Source of the DNA: Bacteroidota bacterium
Lineage (GTDB): Bacteria > Bacteroidota > Bacteroidia > Chitinophagales > Chitinophagaceae
Reading direction: 5' to 3'
DNA length: 56,208 nucleotides
NCBI GenBank assembly: GCA_029555415.1
Contig: JAKPSI010000024.1
Coordinates: 1 to 56,208, forward strand
Every line of letters begins with the position of its first letter. Position 1 is the stretch's first letter. Of the stretch, positions 46,111 through 54,363 are shown piece by piece. The notes under the pieces were generated by a model. The model did not search any database. It was not told the DNA's origin and saw only the letters and a program-made list of their open reading frames with translations. Made by a program: the position numbers and the translations under genes.

Positions 46111-48525
46111 TTATTTTTTCTTCTTCTGTTTCCTGAAGAATTTGAGCAGGTTCACTTTATCCAGGAATTTCTCCAGACGGCTTTCCGGTGCTTTTTCTTC
46201 TTCATAATATCCGCCATAGCCATATCCGGAACCATATCCGTACCGGCCATAACCGTAATACCCATAACCCGGCTTGATCTTCACGTCATTGATGACGATG
46301 GATATATGCGGAAGTTTATCTTCCTGATAGAAATCATCAATGAGTGCGATCTGTTTCTTGAAAGTATGCCCCTGTCGAACAAGGTAGAGTGTAGCGTCGG
46401 CGAATTTACTCAGTGTCAGCGCATCACTCACCATACCTACCGGCGCCGTATCCACCACCACCATGTCATAATTCGCTTTCAGCCAGTCGAACATTTCTTC
46501 CACGCGTTTATCCAGCAGCAGTTCAGAAGGATTGGGCGGGATCGGTCCGCAACCCAATACGAAAAGATTATCATGTTCAGGTACCGGACGGATGAGGTCC
46601 TCCAGTTTGGCTTTACCAACCAGATAATTTGAGATACCCTCTCCCTTCTTCATACCGAGGTTCGACAACAGTTTCGGTTTACGGATATCGAACTCGAGCA
46701 TCACGGTCTTTTTACCGGCCAGCGCCAGTACCGCACCCATATTGGTTGAGATGAATGATTTACCCTCACCACTCATGGAAGAGGTGGTCAGGATGACAGA
46801 CTTCTCTTTGTTACTGAGTATGTATTGCAGATTCGAACGTATGATACGGAACTGTTCCGCCACCATACCGCGGGTAGATGAATTAACGACCAGCGCATTG
46901 CTCTGGAATGAGTGGCCGATCTCTCCTACGATCGGTGCTGCCGTGATCTTCTCGATATCGAAGCGGCTGGTAATCTTATCATTCAGCACTTCCATCACGA
47001 ATATCGCAAGGGCAGGCAAACCCAGACCGATCAGGATCGCCATGATCTGGATCGTATTCCTGTTCGGAGAAACAGGATCCGAAGTTGGAGTGGCCCGGTC
47101 GATCACGGATGAATTTGAGATCACCGACTCACGTGAGATCTCCGTCTCTTCTTTCTTCTCCTGCAGGTACTTGAATAAACTGAGGTAAGTATCCACTTCC
47201 CTTTTGATCTCAGCCTGTTCCTTCATCCAACCCGGCATCTGCCTCAGTTGATTTTCACTGATGGTAGTTTGTTCACGAGTTCGTCCGATCGTTGCATTGA
47301 TGGACGACTTGATATTCTTCAGGCTCTCGAGTATATTATTCCGGAATGTTTCAACCTTTGCCCGTGCCTCAACAACAAGTGGATTGCCATTGGGCGTTTG
47401 GGCATCCAGTAAACCCTTACAATCAACCACCGCTTTATTGTAAGCCGCAACCATTTCGCCTAATGTGGGATCTTCCAGCCCAAGCGATGAAGGCACAACC
47501 GGGACCTCCGCAAAAGCATTTTTCTTGCTCTGCAGATACTCCTGGATCATATCCGCATTATTGTATTTGATCGTGGCGTCATTGATGACCTTATCAGATT
47601 CTGTGATCCGGTCAAAATTGGTCGATGTCTGCGCATCACCATCAATGAGATTATATTTTATCTGGAAATCCAGTAACCTCTTCTGGGCAGAATCAAGTTT
47701 GCCTCCATACGTCTTCATCCTGGCCTCAATGAAGGAAAGGATCTGATTATAGGATATCTTCTTTTGCTCTTTACTGTAATCGGCATAATCCACCATCAGC
47801 ATATTGACTACATCAGCACCCAATACAGAATTCGTATTCCGCATCGCAATAGAGATGATCCCTGCAGCAGCAGATTTAGGTATTACGGTCAATGACCCAG
47901 TAAACCCGGAAGCCACAACTGAAGAGGGCTGCCAAAGCACATTGTATTCATTCTTTGCATATATGTAACCGGTAGGCACCAGTACGAAAGTTCCGTTGGC
48001 GGTCTTAAACTCCTGATTATAGGTCCGCACAATCGAATCATTGATCCTGAAGTGCGTATCATCCATGTACTTTACTTTGATCATGAATGTTACATTCGAA
48101 TCATTGACAGCCAGCGCCCGGATCAGGAACGGACCCTGACGATAGATATTCACGTTCTTCTTGATCTTACCCACTACAGCGTAACTGAACTGAAGATTGA
48201 GTTTCTCCACCACCCGCTCCATAAGCGGTTTGGATTTCAGCACTTCGATCTCACTCTGAATGTTCTGAGTCTTATTGTTGACATAAAGATCCTCGAACGA
48301 GTCGCCTTTTTTACCACTCTGCTCATTCTTGATCATCATCGTCCCTCCCACACTGTAAACCGGGATCGTATACCGGAGGTACAGAAAGGCCAGCAGCAAC
48401 GCAAAGGCGGTCGACAGAATGAAAAGCGGCAGAAAACGGACATACTTATAAACGAGATCGCGGAAACTCATGTTCCCCAATTCCGCTTTCACCTCACTGA
48501 TACTATAGGGTTCCTTTTCGGGCAT
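46111..48525 (-). CDS. wzc: Wzc-type polysaccharide co-polymerase with C-terminal tyrosine kinase
   Basis: 804 residues. An N-terminal Wzz-like domain with two membrane helices (near residues 32-49 and about 500-520) and a long coiled periplasmic part, then a BY-kinase domain with Walker A MSGEGKSFIS, an A' motif EFDIRKPK, and Walker B MVVVDTAP. The C terminus carries a tyrosine-rich cluster (GYGYYGYGRYGYGS and beyond, over ten Tyr) that is the autophosphorylation target. It controls chain length and works with Wza. The cognate phosphatase is likely the CpsB-type protein at 12810-13565. Confidence 0.93.
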   Translation of the reverse strand: MPEKEPYSISEVKAELGNMSFRDLVYKYVRFLPLFILSTAFALLLAFLYLRYTIPVYSVGGTMMIKNEQSGKKGDSFEDLYVNNKTQNIQSEIEVLKSKPLMERVVEKLNLQFSYAVVGKIKKNVNIYRQGPFLIRALAVNDSNVTFMIKVKYMDDTHFRINDSIVRTYNQEFKTANGTFVLVPTGYIYAKNEYNVLWQPSSVVASGFTGSLTVIPKSAAAGIISIAMRNTNSVLGADVVNMLMVDYADYSKEQKKISYNQILSFIEARMKTYGGKLDSAQKRLLDFQIKYNLIDGDAQTSTNFDRITESDKVINDATIKYNNADMIQEYLQSKKNAFAEVPVVPSSLGLEDPTLGEMVAAYNKAVVDCKGLLDAQTPNGNPLVVEARAKVETFRNNILESLKNIKSSINATIGRTREQTTISENQLRQMPGWMKEQAEIKREVDTYLSLFKYLQEKKEETEISRESVISNSSVIDRATPTSDPVSPNRNTIQIMAILIGLGLPALAIFVMEVLNDKITSRFDIEKITAAPIVGEIGHSFQSNALVVNSSTRGMVAEQFRIIRSNLQYILSNKEKSVILTTSSMSGEGKSFISTNMGAVLALAGKKTVMLEFDIRKPKLLSNLGMKKGEGISNYLVGKAKLEDLIRPVPEHDNLFVLGCGPIPPNPSELLLDKRVEEMFDWLKANYDMVVVDTAPVGMVSDALTLSKFADATLYLVRQGHTFKKQIALIDDFYQEDKLPHISIVINDVKIKPGYGYYGYGRYGYGSGYGYGGYYEEEKAPESRLEKFLDKVNLLKFFRKQKKKK

Positions 48526-48545
48526 TGAACTTTTTTTAAAATGAA

Positions 48546-49316
48546 TTAGTTCCTGATGAATATATTACTGAGCGTTGTCGCGATCGTGATAAAGCTAAGT
48601 GCAAATGATATCTTCTGAAGGGTCTTGGACTGATCCGCATCTTTTTGTTTCTGTTTGGAAGGCTCCACCAGTACCAGATCATTCTGAACAAGATTGAAGA
48701 ACGGCGACTCAAATGCGGATTTATTGGTCAGGTCTACGATACCTGTCTGACGCTTTCCATTCATCGTTCTAACGATCTTCACATTTTCCTTTTTACCGAA
48801 ATCAGTTATCCCACCGGCCAGACTGATTGCATCGATCAGATTAGCTTTGTCTCCCTGGATATTGATCACGCCTTCATGTCCCACCTGTCCCAGTACTGTG
48901 ATCTTGAAGTTGATAAACCGAATAACGACAGAAGGCGACACAAGTACATTGCTATCAATGAGCTTCTTCCTGAGCTGATCTGCCAGCTCGAATTTGGTCA
49001 ACCCTGATGCATGAAATTTTCCTAAACGGAAATGGTAGAGATCACCTTTCTCATCTACCAGAAAGCCCGGTTCAGTCGCCCCTGTTGCACTGGAAGGAAG
49101 ATTATAAAGTGCATCAGTTTCCGGTTTAGTCGACTGACTCATCACCTGAATCGCAAGCAAATCCCCGGGTTGAATGAGTACTTCCGGAGTTTTAACATCG
49201 GTTACCGCCGATGAATCGGTCAGATTCTCCAGATAAAAAGGCACTTTATGCGTTGTGCCACAGGACATCATCACAACCGGAAAGGCAAACAGGATCAGCA
49301 GGCGGATAAGTTTCAT
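48546..49316 (-). CDS. wza: polysaccharide export outer-membrane lipoprotein Wza-like
   Basis: About 256 residues from the ATG at 49316 (MKLIRLLILFAFPVVMMSCG); this start gives a perfect lipoprotein signal with lipid-bearing Cys19, and the longer frame to 49355 would overlap upxY. Contains a Poly_export (PES) domain (LIQPGDLLAIQVMSQ), SLBB-like segments (VLGQVGHEGVINIQGDKANL) and a C-terminal hydrophobic helix (SFALSFITIATTLSN). It forms the outer-membrane export pore with Wzc. Shorter than E. coli Wza (~380), as usual in Bacteroidota. Confidence 0.93.
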   Translation of the reverse strand: MKLIRLLILFAFPVVMMSCGTTHKVPFYLENLTDSSAVTDVKTPEVLIQPGDLLAIQVMSQSTKPETDALYNLPSSATGATEPGFLVDEKGDLYHFRLGKFHASGLTKFELADQLRKKLIDSNVLVSPSVVIRFINFKITVLGQVGHEGVINIQGDKANLIDAISLAGGITDFGKKENVKIVRTMNGKRQTGIVDLTNKSAFESPFFNLVQNDLVLVEPSKQKQKDADQSKTLQKISFALSFITIATTLSNIFIRN

Positions 49317-49347
49317 GTAAAGCTTTTTTGATATAAACCGGACCCGG

Positions 49348-49884
49348 TCAGGCATTCAGTTTAGAACGGGCCGAAGTTAATTTACTTCTGTCAATATATG
49401 CGATGAGGAGAAAACCAAGACTTTCGATCGCTACTTTGGCTGTTTTGCGCCTGATCGCCAGCAGTTTACCTTCTTTGTCCATCAGCGTACCTGCGGTAAC
49501 GCGGACATACTGGTTGATCTTCAGCTCGGTCTGCTGCACCTCCACATTCTCGTACTCATTCAGGAAACGCCTGATCGCATTGATCTCTTTTTCCCGGATC
49601 ACAGCCGGTTTGCCATTCCAGTATACAAAATTGACCGCACCGGGCGTCATCCGGACCGTACTGCGATCCTCATCACTCACCTTCACAAAAACATAAGATT
49701 TGAACAACGGCTCTTCCACCACTTTCACCCGGTCACTCCATTTCCGCTTGACCTTGTTCAGCGGGCAATAGCTCTCCAGGCCTTTTTCCAAAAGCATGCT
49801 ATTTACTTTCTTCTCCCACCGGGGCCTTGTGTAAACGGCCAGCCACTTTTTAACCAAGGAAAATTTTTTAGACGGCTTCGCCAT
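49348..49884 (-). CDS. upxY: NusG-like antiterminator, UpxY type
   Basis: About 178 residues from the ATG at 49884; the GTG three codons upstream is a weaker start. NusG N-terminal fold: KKWLAVYTRPRWEKKVNSM, the CPLNKVKRKWSDR segment and PLFKSYVFVKV, followed by a C-terminal KOW-type domain (VRVTAGTLMDKEGKLL). Such proteins lie first in Bacteroidota capsule operons and prevent premature termination in the 5' leader. A hairpin plus T-run in the leader immediately upstream fits this role. It precedes wza by 31 bases. Confidence 0.9.
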   Translation of the reverse strand: MAKPSKKFSLVKKWLAVYTRPRWEKKVNSMLLEKGLESYCPLNKVKRKWSDRVKVVEEPLFKSYVFVKVSDEDRSTVRMTPGAVNFVYWNGKPAVIREKEINAIRRFLNEYENVEVQQTELKINQYVRVTAGTLMDKEGKLLAIRRKTAKVAIESLGFLLIAYIDRSKLTSARSKLNA

Positions 49885-49932
49885 TTCAGTCACAATGATT
49901 TTTCATAATATGACTGATAATGAGGACTTTAT

Positions 49933-49967
49933 AAAAAACACCGCATAGGGGTGGATCACCCCATTGC
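49933..49967 (-). terminator. leader hairpin with T-run upstream of upxY (putative attenuator)
   Basis: Minus strand: GCAATGGGGTG, loop ATC, CACCCCTATGC (11-base stem with a 2-base mismatch), then GGTG and six T residues. It would lie right at the start of the transcript from TATATTTG (49984-49977). It can stop transcription before the capsule genes unless antiterminated. Confidence 0.65.
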
Positions 49968-49976
49968 TAACGCGGG

Positions 49977-49984
49977 CAAATATA
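49977..49984 (-). promoter_or_regulatory. putative -7 box of the capsule operon
   Basis: Minus strand TATATTTG is an exact TAnnTTTG match; start site predicted near 49970, about 85 bases before the upxY ATG. No clear TTTG -33 element at 19-21 bases. Confidence 0.55.
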
Positions 49985-50055
49985 AGTGTAAAATTGTGAC
50001 TGATTAGAAGTTAAAAGGTGCAGATTTTGAAGGATTTATTCCCATAAGTTGATAA

Positions 50056-50637
50056 CTATTCCATGGAGAAAACCCAGCCGTTTTTTAACTTGTATTTTTT
50101 ACCGGTTTCAGGACAAATGGCAGACCCTTCCGGGTTGAAATCCAGGGTTATACCGGCTTCTGAGACCCAGCCAACCTGATGAGCCGGATTTCCGACCATC
50201 AGTGCATAAGGTGGAACGTTACTGAGTACCACCGTTCCTGCCCCGATCAGAGCATAAGAACCGATCTCCACCCCGCATAAAATGGTGGCATTGGCACCGA
50301 TACTGGCACCCTTCCGCACCACTGTTTTTTTGAATTCTTCTTTGCGGGATATGAAACTGCGGGGATTGATCACATTCGTGAATACCATGGAAGGACCCAG
50401 AAAAACATCATCTTCCACCGTTACGCCATTGTACACCGATACATTATTCTGGATGCGTACACCATTACCGATCACCGCATTGTTATCAACAAATACATTC
50501 TGACCCAGGCTGCAATCCTTACCCACCCTGCTTTTCGGCATCAGGTGACAAAAATGCCAGATCCTTGTCCCGGCTCCGATCTCCGCACCCGGATCGATCA
50601 CAGCCGTTGGATGAATATGTTCAGGAGAAACGCTCAT
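50056..50637 (-). CDS. WbpD/WlbB-like UDP-3-amino-sugar N-acetyltransferase
   Basis: 193 residues from the ATG at 50637 ([16 protein letters not shown]), the family's usual length; the longer frame to 50697 crosses the divergent promoter. Left-handed beta-helix with [34 protein letters not shown] and FTNVINPRS, characteristic of enzymes that acetylate UDP-2-acetamido-3-amino-2,3-dideoxy-glucuronate. The C-terminal part contains a short extension ([13 protein letters not shown]) also seen in the group. It lies just upstream of upxY on the same strand but across the capsule promoter, so it is transcribed separately. Partner enzymes WbpB/WbpE are not in the window. Confidence 0.88.
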   Translation of the reverse strand: MSVSPEHIHPTAVIDPGAEIGAGTRIWHFCHLMPKSRVGKDCSLGQNVFVDNNAVIGNGVRIQNNVSVYNGVTVEDDVFLGPSMVFTNVINPRSFISRKEEFKKTVVRKGASIGANATILCGVEIGSYALIGAGTVVLSNVPPYALMVGNPAHQVGWVSEAGITLDFNPEGSAICPETGKKYKLKNGWVFSME

Positions 50638-50710
50638 ATTGCAAAAATGGTCAATTCCGGCATTATCCCAATCCCTTTTCCTACATTTAATCAGCAAAAA
50701 AGTAAGCCAT

Positions 50711-51901
50711 TTGAAACAACGTTTTTACTCGCTGGATGTATTCCGCGGCGCCACCGTCTGCCTCATGATCCTGGTGAATAACCCAGGCTCCTGGGGACAT
50801 ATTTATGATCCGCTGGACCATGCCGCCTGGCACGGACTGACGCCAACGGACCTCGTATTTCCCTTTTTCCTGTTCGCGGTGGGGAATGCCCTCTCCTTCG
50901 TGATGCCCAGGCTGGAAGCCGCCGGGGAAGCGACTTTCTGGAAGAAAGTGATCAAAAGAACGTTGCTGATCTATGGCATCGGACTGTTCCTGACCTGGTG
51001 GCCATTCGTGAGCTGGCAGGGAGATCGTCTGGCTTTCCGCCACTGGGTGGACCCCAAGAATCACAATTCAGGCATACGCATACTTGGTGTACTTGCCCGT
51101 ATTGCGATCTGTTATTTTTTTGCTTCCGTGATCATTTATTACGCGAAAGCGAGAGCTGCGTTCTTCATTGGGCTTTTGATCCTGCTTGCATACTGGGTAC
51201 TCTGTGCTGTTTACGGACATGCGGGTGATCCATACAGCATGACCGGCTTTTTCGGAAATGATGTTGACCGCCGTATACTTCATATTGCACACATGTACAA
51301 GGGTGAAGGCATGCCATTCGATCCGGAAGGTTTAGCAAGCACATTACCTGCGATCGTACAAGTGATCTTCGGATATCTTGTTGGAGATTATATCCAGAAG
51401 AAAACACAGACCGCTAACGGAGGACCGAATTATGAAATGCTCAGCGGATTATTCGTTGCCTCCGTCGCCTTGTTACTCACTGGTTTTTGCTGGGACATGG
51501 TATTCCCGATCAATAAAAAGATCTGGACCAGTTCTTATGTTGTATACACATCTGGCCTTGCCATGATGACCATCGCCACGATGATCTATCTGATCGAATT
51601 CAAACAAGTGAAAGGATTCCTCGCCCGTTTCTTCGATGTATTCGGCAAGAATGCTTTATTCGTATTTGCCCTGAGCGCCTTTCTCCCCAAGGGTTTCGCG
51701 CTGTTGCGCATTCCGGATCATCTGAATGATGCAGGCAAGATGACTTATTACAATCCCTGGAACTGGTTGTATCAGAAAGTGCTGATCCATCTTCCCGGTG
51801 ATCCGCGCATCGGATCTTTGTTGTATGCGATCGCGGTGATCACGTTCATGTGGGCGATATGCTGGTGGATGGATAAGAAGAAGATCTATATTAAAGTATA
51901 A
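50711..51901 (+). CDS. DUF5009/NagX-like membrane acyltransferase (heparan-alpha-glucosaminide N-acetyltransferase family)
   Basis: About 396 residues if started at the TTG at 50711 ([20 protein letters not shown]); no ATG is available upstream in frame and the other TTG at 50639 would overlap the divergent gene's start. The [10 protein letters not shown] start, the [20 protein letters not shown] loop and about ten membrane helices match the HGSNAT/NagX group, thought to acetylate amino sugars across the membrane. A TACATTTA box at about 50683-50690 could be its -7 element and supports the later start. Confidence 0.82.
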   Translation: MKQRFYSLDVFRGATVCLMILVNNPGSWGHIYDPLDHAAWHGLTPTDLVFPFFLFAVGNALSFVMPRLEAAGEATFWKKVIKRTLLIYGIGLFLTWWPFVSWQGDRLAFRHWVDPKNHNSGIRILGVLARIAICYFFASVIIYYAKARAAFFIGLLILLAYWVLCAVYGHAGDPYSMTGFFGNDVDRRILHIAHMYKGEGMPFDPEGLASTLPAIVQVIFGYLVGDYIQKKTQTANGGPNYEMLSGLFVASVALLLTGFCWDMVFPINKKIWTSSYVVYTSGLAMMTIATMIYLIEFKQVKGFLARFFDVFGKNALFVFALSAFLPKGFALLRIPDHLNDAGKMTYYNPWNWLYQKVLIHLPGDPRIGSLLYAIAVITFMWAICWWMDKKKIYIKV

Positions 51902-51913
51902 TTGATATTGGAA

Positions 51914-51947
51914 AGTGGATAATGGATAGTTGATAATGGATAAATGA
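51914..51947 (+). repeat. heptamer array (TGGATAA type), left copy of an inverted pair
   Basis: Four to five 7-base units (TGGATAA, TGGATAG, TTGATAA, TGGATAA). The 17 bases at 51931-51947 are an exact inverted copy of 52332-52348. Confidence 0.75.
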
Positions 51948-52325
51948 AAATATTTACAACCTTGGAACACTGAGTAAATTATCAGATTCACGTTCCCACC
52001 TTCAGCACTTGATTTATTTCTTCATTTTACTTTTTTTCTTGTCACGTCATCATCCGTTCAGGCTCAAACAGCGCCGGCTTTGACGGCTTCCTGCCCAATT
52101 TTCTTAACGCAATTTTTCCGAGGCCGATCGTCACCGTTAATGATTCGGGCTCCTGTCGACCAGTCAATAAATATTGCTGCTGTCGTTTGCCTTGCCCAGC
52201 GTAGTAACTACCTCACGGTGCAACGTATCCGACGAGTTACAGAACTCCGTGTTACGCTGTGTACTCAGTATCTCCGTGTTGAAAAAATGCTGCTAGTAGT
52301 AAGGACCCCATTGTTTACTCGCAGC

Positions 52326-52357
52326 CCATTATCATTTATCCATTATCACCTATCCAC
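52326..52357 (-). repeat. heptamer array (TGGATAA type), right copy of an inverted pair
   Basis: Same unit as 51914-51947, read on the minus strand. TCATTTATCCATTATCA at 52332-52348 is the exact reverse complement of 51931-51947, so the two could pair as a long hairpin enclosing about 380 bases. Confidence 0.75.
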
Positions 52358-52413
52358 TGAAACTATCCTCCTACAGGGCACCTATTACCTATTAGTTTTC
52401 ACCTTTTACCTTC

Positions 52414-53472
52414 TCAAAAAAGCTTTCCTTGCTCTCCCGGTCTCCTGAAATCACTCGTATTGAACTTCCATTCCGCTCCCGTCAATCCGAATTTCACTCT
52501 GTACTTTTTGAATTGCTGCGCCACCAGGTCGGCCACTTTTCCTTCGCCGCGCATGCGGGTACCCCAACGACTGTCGGATACATTTCCACTATGGCCATCT
52601 TCGATACTGTGCCAGATCTTATCGGCACGATCCGGAAATACTTTATAGAGCCAGTCGTGGAACAACAACTTCACTGCACCATTCAGCCTGACGAAGGTAT
52701 ACGCCGCAAATGAAGCCCCGTGGGCCTTTGCGGTCTTCAGGATACCGGGGATCTCATGATCATTCAGTCCGGGAATGACCGGACCGATCAGTACACCTGT
52801 CCTGATACACGCCTCACTGAGCCTCGCCATCACTTCCATTTTTTTCTGCTGAGTGGTGGTGCGCGGTTCCATGACACGACGAAGTGATTCATCAGCTGAA
52901 GTGACCGAGAACATCACTGATACGGTATTTCGTTTTCCCATTTCCCGCAACACATCGATATCGCGTTCGATGCGTGCGTTCTTGGTGACGATACCGACGG
53001 GCTGATTGAATTCATGGCAGACCTGCAGGATGCCTCGTGTGAGCGCGTACCGTTGTTCTGCCGGCTGATAACAATCGGTATTGCCACTGAGCATGATGGG
53101 TGTGCACTGCCAGCCGGGTTTCGACAAGAATTTCCGGAGCAGCTGCGGGGCGTTTTTCTTCACGATGATCTGTTGCTCAAAATCCAGCCCCGCGCTGTAG
53201 CCCCAGTATTCATGCACATTACGCGCGTAACAATACACACAACCATGTTCACACCCGGCGTAAGGGTTCATGCTGTAATCCATCGGCAGGTCCGGGCTCT
53301 CCACTTTATTGACGATCGATTTCGCCTCCTGCTCGGTGTACTTCGTTGCGGAAGGCGTATCCGTCCAGTCATCGATCCCTTCCGCATGATCACGACCGTA
53401 ACTGTCTTTCAGAAAACGGTTGGAAGTGTTGATCTGCGCACCGCGACCGGAGTGATAGTTTGGATCTTTCAT
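52414..53472 (-). CDS. PA0069-family radical SAM protein
   Basis: 352 residues. The radical SAM [4Fe-4S] motif C-x3-C-x2-C appears as CEHGCVYC around residue 75, preceded by MNPYAGC and followed by YARNVHEYWG, which marks the PA0069/Rv2578c group related to spore photoproduct lyase-like proteins. SGNTDCYQPAEQ and GPVIPGLNDHEIPGIL are further conserved parts. Molecular function of this group is not established. It lies downstream of the 2H-phosphoesterase on the same strand, with a 191-base repeat-rich gap. Confidence 0.9.
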   Translation of the reverse strand: MKDPNYHSGRGAQINTSNRFLKDSYGRDHAEGIDDWTDTPSATKYTEQEAKSIVNKVESPDLPMDYSMNPYAGCEHGCVYCYARNVHEYWGYSAGLDFEQQIIVKKNAPQLLRKFLSKPGWQCTPIMLSGNTDCYQPAEQRYALTRGILQVCHEFNQPVGIVTKNARIERDIDVLREMGKRNTVSVMFSVTSADESLRRVMEPRTTTQQKKMEVMARLSEACIRTGVLIGPVIPGLNDHEIPGILKTAKAHGASFAAYTFVRLNGAVKLLFHDWLYKVFPDRADKIWHSIEDGHSGNVSDSRWGTRMRGEGKVADLVAQQFKKYRVKFGLTGAEWKFNTSDFRRPGEQGKLF

Positions 53473-53523
53473 TTTTTATCATCAATTCTTTCTTTCCGGT
53501 TCATTCGTTGTTTGAAGGAGCTA

Positions 53524-53560
53524 TTGCGGGTTTCGGGTTACTGGTTGCGGGTTATAACCT
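53524..53560 (+). repeat. degenerate heptamer array (GTTGCGG type)
   Basis: Units of 7 bases (TTGCGGG, TTTCGGG, TTACTGG, TTGCGGG, TTATAACC) in the gap upstream of the radical SAM gene, facing the inverted copy at 53633-53656. Confidence 0.6.
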
Positions 53561-53592
53561 GCGAAACGATGATGCAATTTCTCATATCACGC

Positions 53593-53656
53593 TAACCATC
53601 AAACTATCCAACTACCAAACCCTCCAACCCTCTACCCGAAACTCGCAACCCGCAAC
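53593..53656 (-). repeat. octamer array (AACCATC type) followed by inverted GTTGCGG-type heptamers
   Basis: About four roughly 8-base units ending in CC (53593-53632), related to 952-987, then CCCGAAACTCGCAACCCGCAAC (inverted GTTGCGG units). It ends 8 bases from the stop codon of the minus-strand 2H-phosphoesterase gene. Confidence 0.6.
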
Positions 53657-53663
53657 TTCTCTC

Positions 53664-54278
53664 TCACCCAAATAATTCCCCCTGCTTCGTCACCACAGGC
53701 AGATTACGGAATTCAAATTGCCGGTACGGATGAAAACGGGCCTCCCCTTCTGCACGGCGCAGCAGGATCATTTCAGCAGCAATGAATTTTCCGTGAAAGG
53801 AACGCCGGTGATACTCCAGCCATCCTTTTTCATATTGCCAGGGTTTGAGTTTGGTGCCCATGGTGATATGCGGATCGGTGATAAAATGGGGTTTCTGATC
53901 ATCGGCACGCTTCATCAGCCGGCCGGTCTGGGAACGGACCGTCCGGACCAGTTCCAGCAAAGGCGCGCGGGTAGCTACATTGATATATATGGTATGCGCA
54001 GGGAAACTGCCATAATCATTCAGCTCGATCCGGAAAGGCGGACAAGCCATGGCGATCTGCTGTAACCGGTTGCAGATCCGCTCTTCCATCATCTCATACT
54101 GGTTGAAACTGGCCAGTACCAACTGCGCCTGAGCCGAAGGCTTCCCCTCCATTTTATACTCCTTAAAGAACGACTGGCGCAGCACGGCAATGCGCTGCTG
54201 CAACTCCTCATGCGGACGTATGACCAGCATGTATTCCCACACCCGGTAGCCGGGTATCATGTTTCCCGTTGTTGCCAT
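53664..54278 (-). CDS. 2H-phosphoesterase / 2'-5' RNA ligase-like protein with one degraded motif
   Basis: 204 residues. The second HxT motif is intact (PHITMGT, near residue 138), with FPAHTIYINV typical of the fold. The first motif, expected as HxTL after the KP...A strand, reads QLVLA (near residue 52), so the first catalytic His and Thr are lost. Such a protein may bind but not hydrolyse cyclic phosphates or oligo-RNA. Shares a divergent promoter with umuD and its operators. Precise role unknown. Confidence 0.8.
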   Translation of the reverse strand: MATTGNMIPGYRVWEYMLVIRPHEELQQRIAVLRQSFFKEYKMEGKPSAQAQLVLASFNQYEMMEERICNRLQQIAMACPPFRIELNDYGSFPAHTIYINVATRAPLLELVRTVRSQTGRLMKRADDQKPHFITDPHITMGTKLKPWQYEKGWLEYHRRSFHGKFIAAEMILLRRAEGEARFHPYRQFEFRNLPVVTKQGELFG

Positions 54279-54298
54279 AAAAATACTTGCGTAATTTA

Positions 54299-54316
54299 TT
54301 AGTATAAATATACTAA
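54299..54316. promoter_or_regulatory. palindromic operator candidate 1 (umuD / phosphoesterase)
   Basis: TTAGTATA-AA-TATACTAA, perfect 8-base arms. Centre is 23.5 bases, about two helical turns, from the second palindrome. It overlaps the -7 region of the divergent minus-strand promoter. Confidence 0.6.
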
Positions 54317-54335
54317 ATTATTTAGTTTTACCAAA
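54305..54335 (-). promoter_or_regulatory. promoter of the 2H-phosphoesterase gene
   Basis: Minus strand: TTTG (54335-54332), 19-base spacer, TATATTTA (54312-54305), one mismatch from TAnnTTTG. Both palindromes overlap it, so binding would block it. Confidence 0.5.
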
Positions 54336-54340
54336 ACTAA
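54322..54340. promoter_or_regulatory. palindromic operator candidate 2 (umuD / phosphoesterase)
   Basis: TTAGTTTT-ACC-AAAACTAA, perfect 8-base arms with outer sequence TTAGT...ACTAA shared with candidate 1. Located 24 bases before the umuD ATG. A LexA-like or S24-type repressor is the natural candidate but none is encoded here. Confidence 0.6.
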
Positions 54341-54363
54341 TTTTCACGCTTAATTTTTACCAT

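Larger units (their letters stand above)
49886..50003. repeat. 11-bp perfect inverted repeats flanking the capsule promoter and leader
   Basis: TCAGTCACAAT (49886-49896, adjacent to the upxY ATG) and ATTGTGACTGA (49993-50003, upstream of the -7 box) are exact inverted copies 96 bases apart. A shorter TGACTGA also occurs at 49911-49917. They may be regulator-binding sites, or arms of an invertible promoter as in Bacteroides fragilis capsule loci; the arms are shorter than known examples. Confidence 0.45.
51902..52413. other. 512-base noncoding island between convergent genes
   Basis: No gene can be supported here; frames on both strands are short, compositionally odd and lack family features. 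The segment is bounded by two inverted heptamer arrays (51914-51947 and 52326-52357). Between 52220 and 52275 there are degenerate CTCCGTGTT / CGCTGTGT words of a tandem-like kind. It may be a decayed mobile or repeat element. Confidence 0.5.

Noticed and set aside
52080-52448. 122-codon plus-strand frame in the noncoding island
   Set aside because: Runs through repeat arrays and into the antisense of the radical SAM gene; no recognisable domain.
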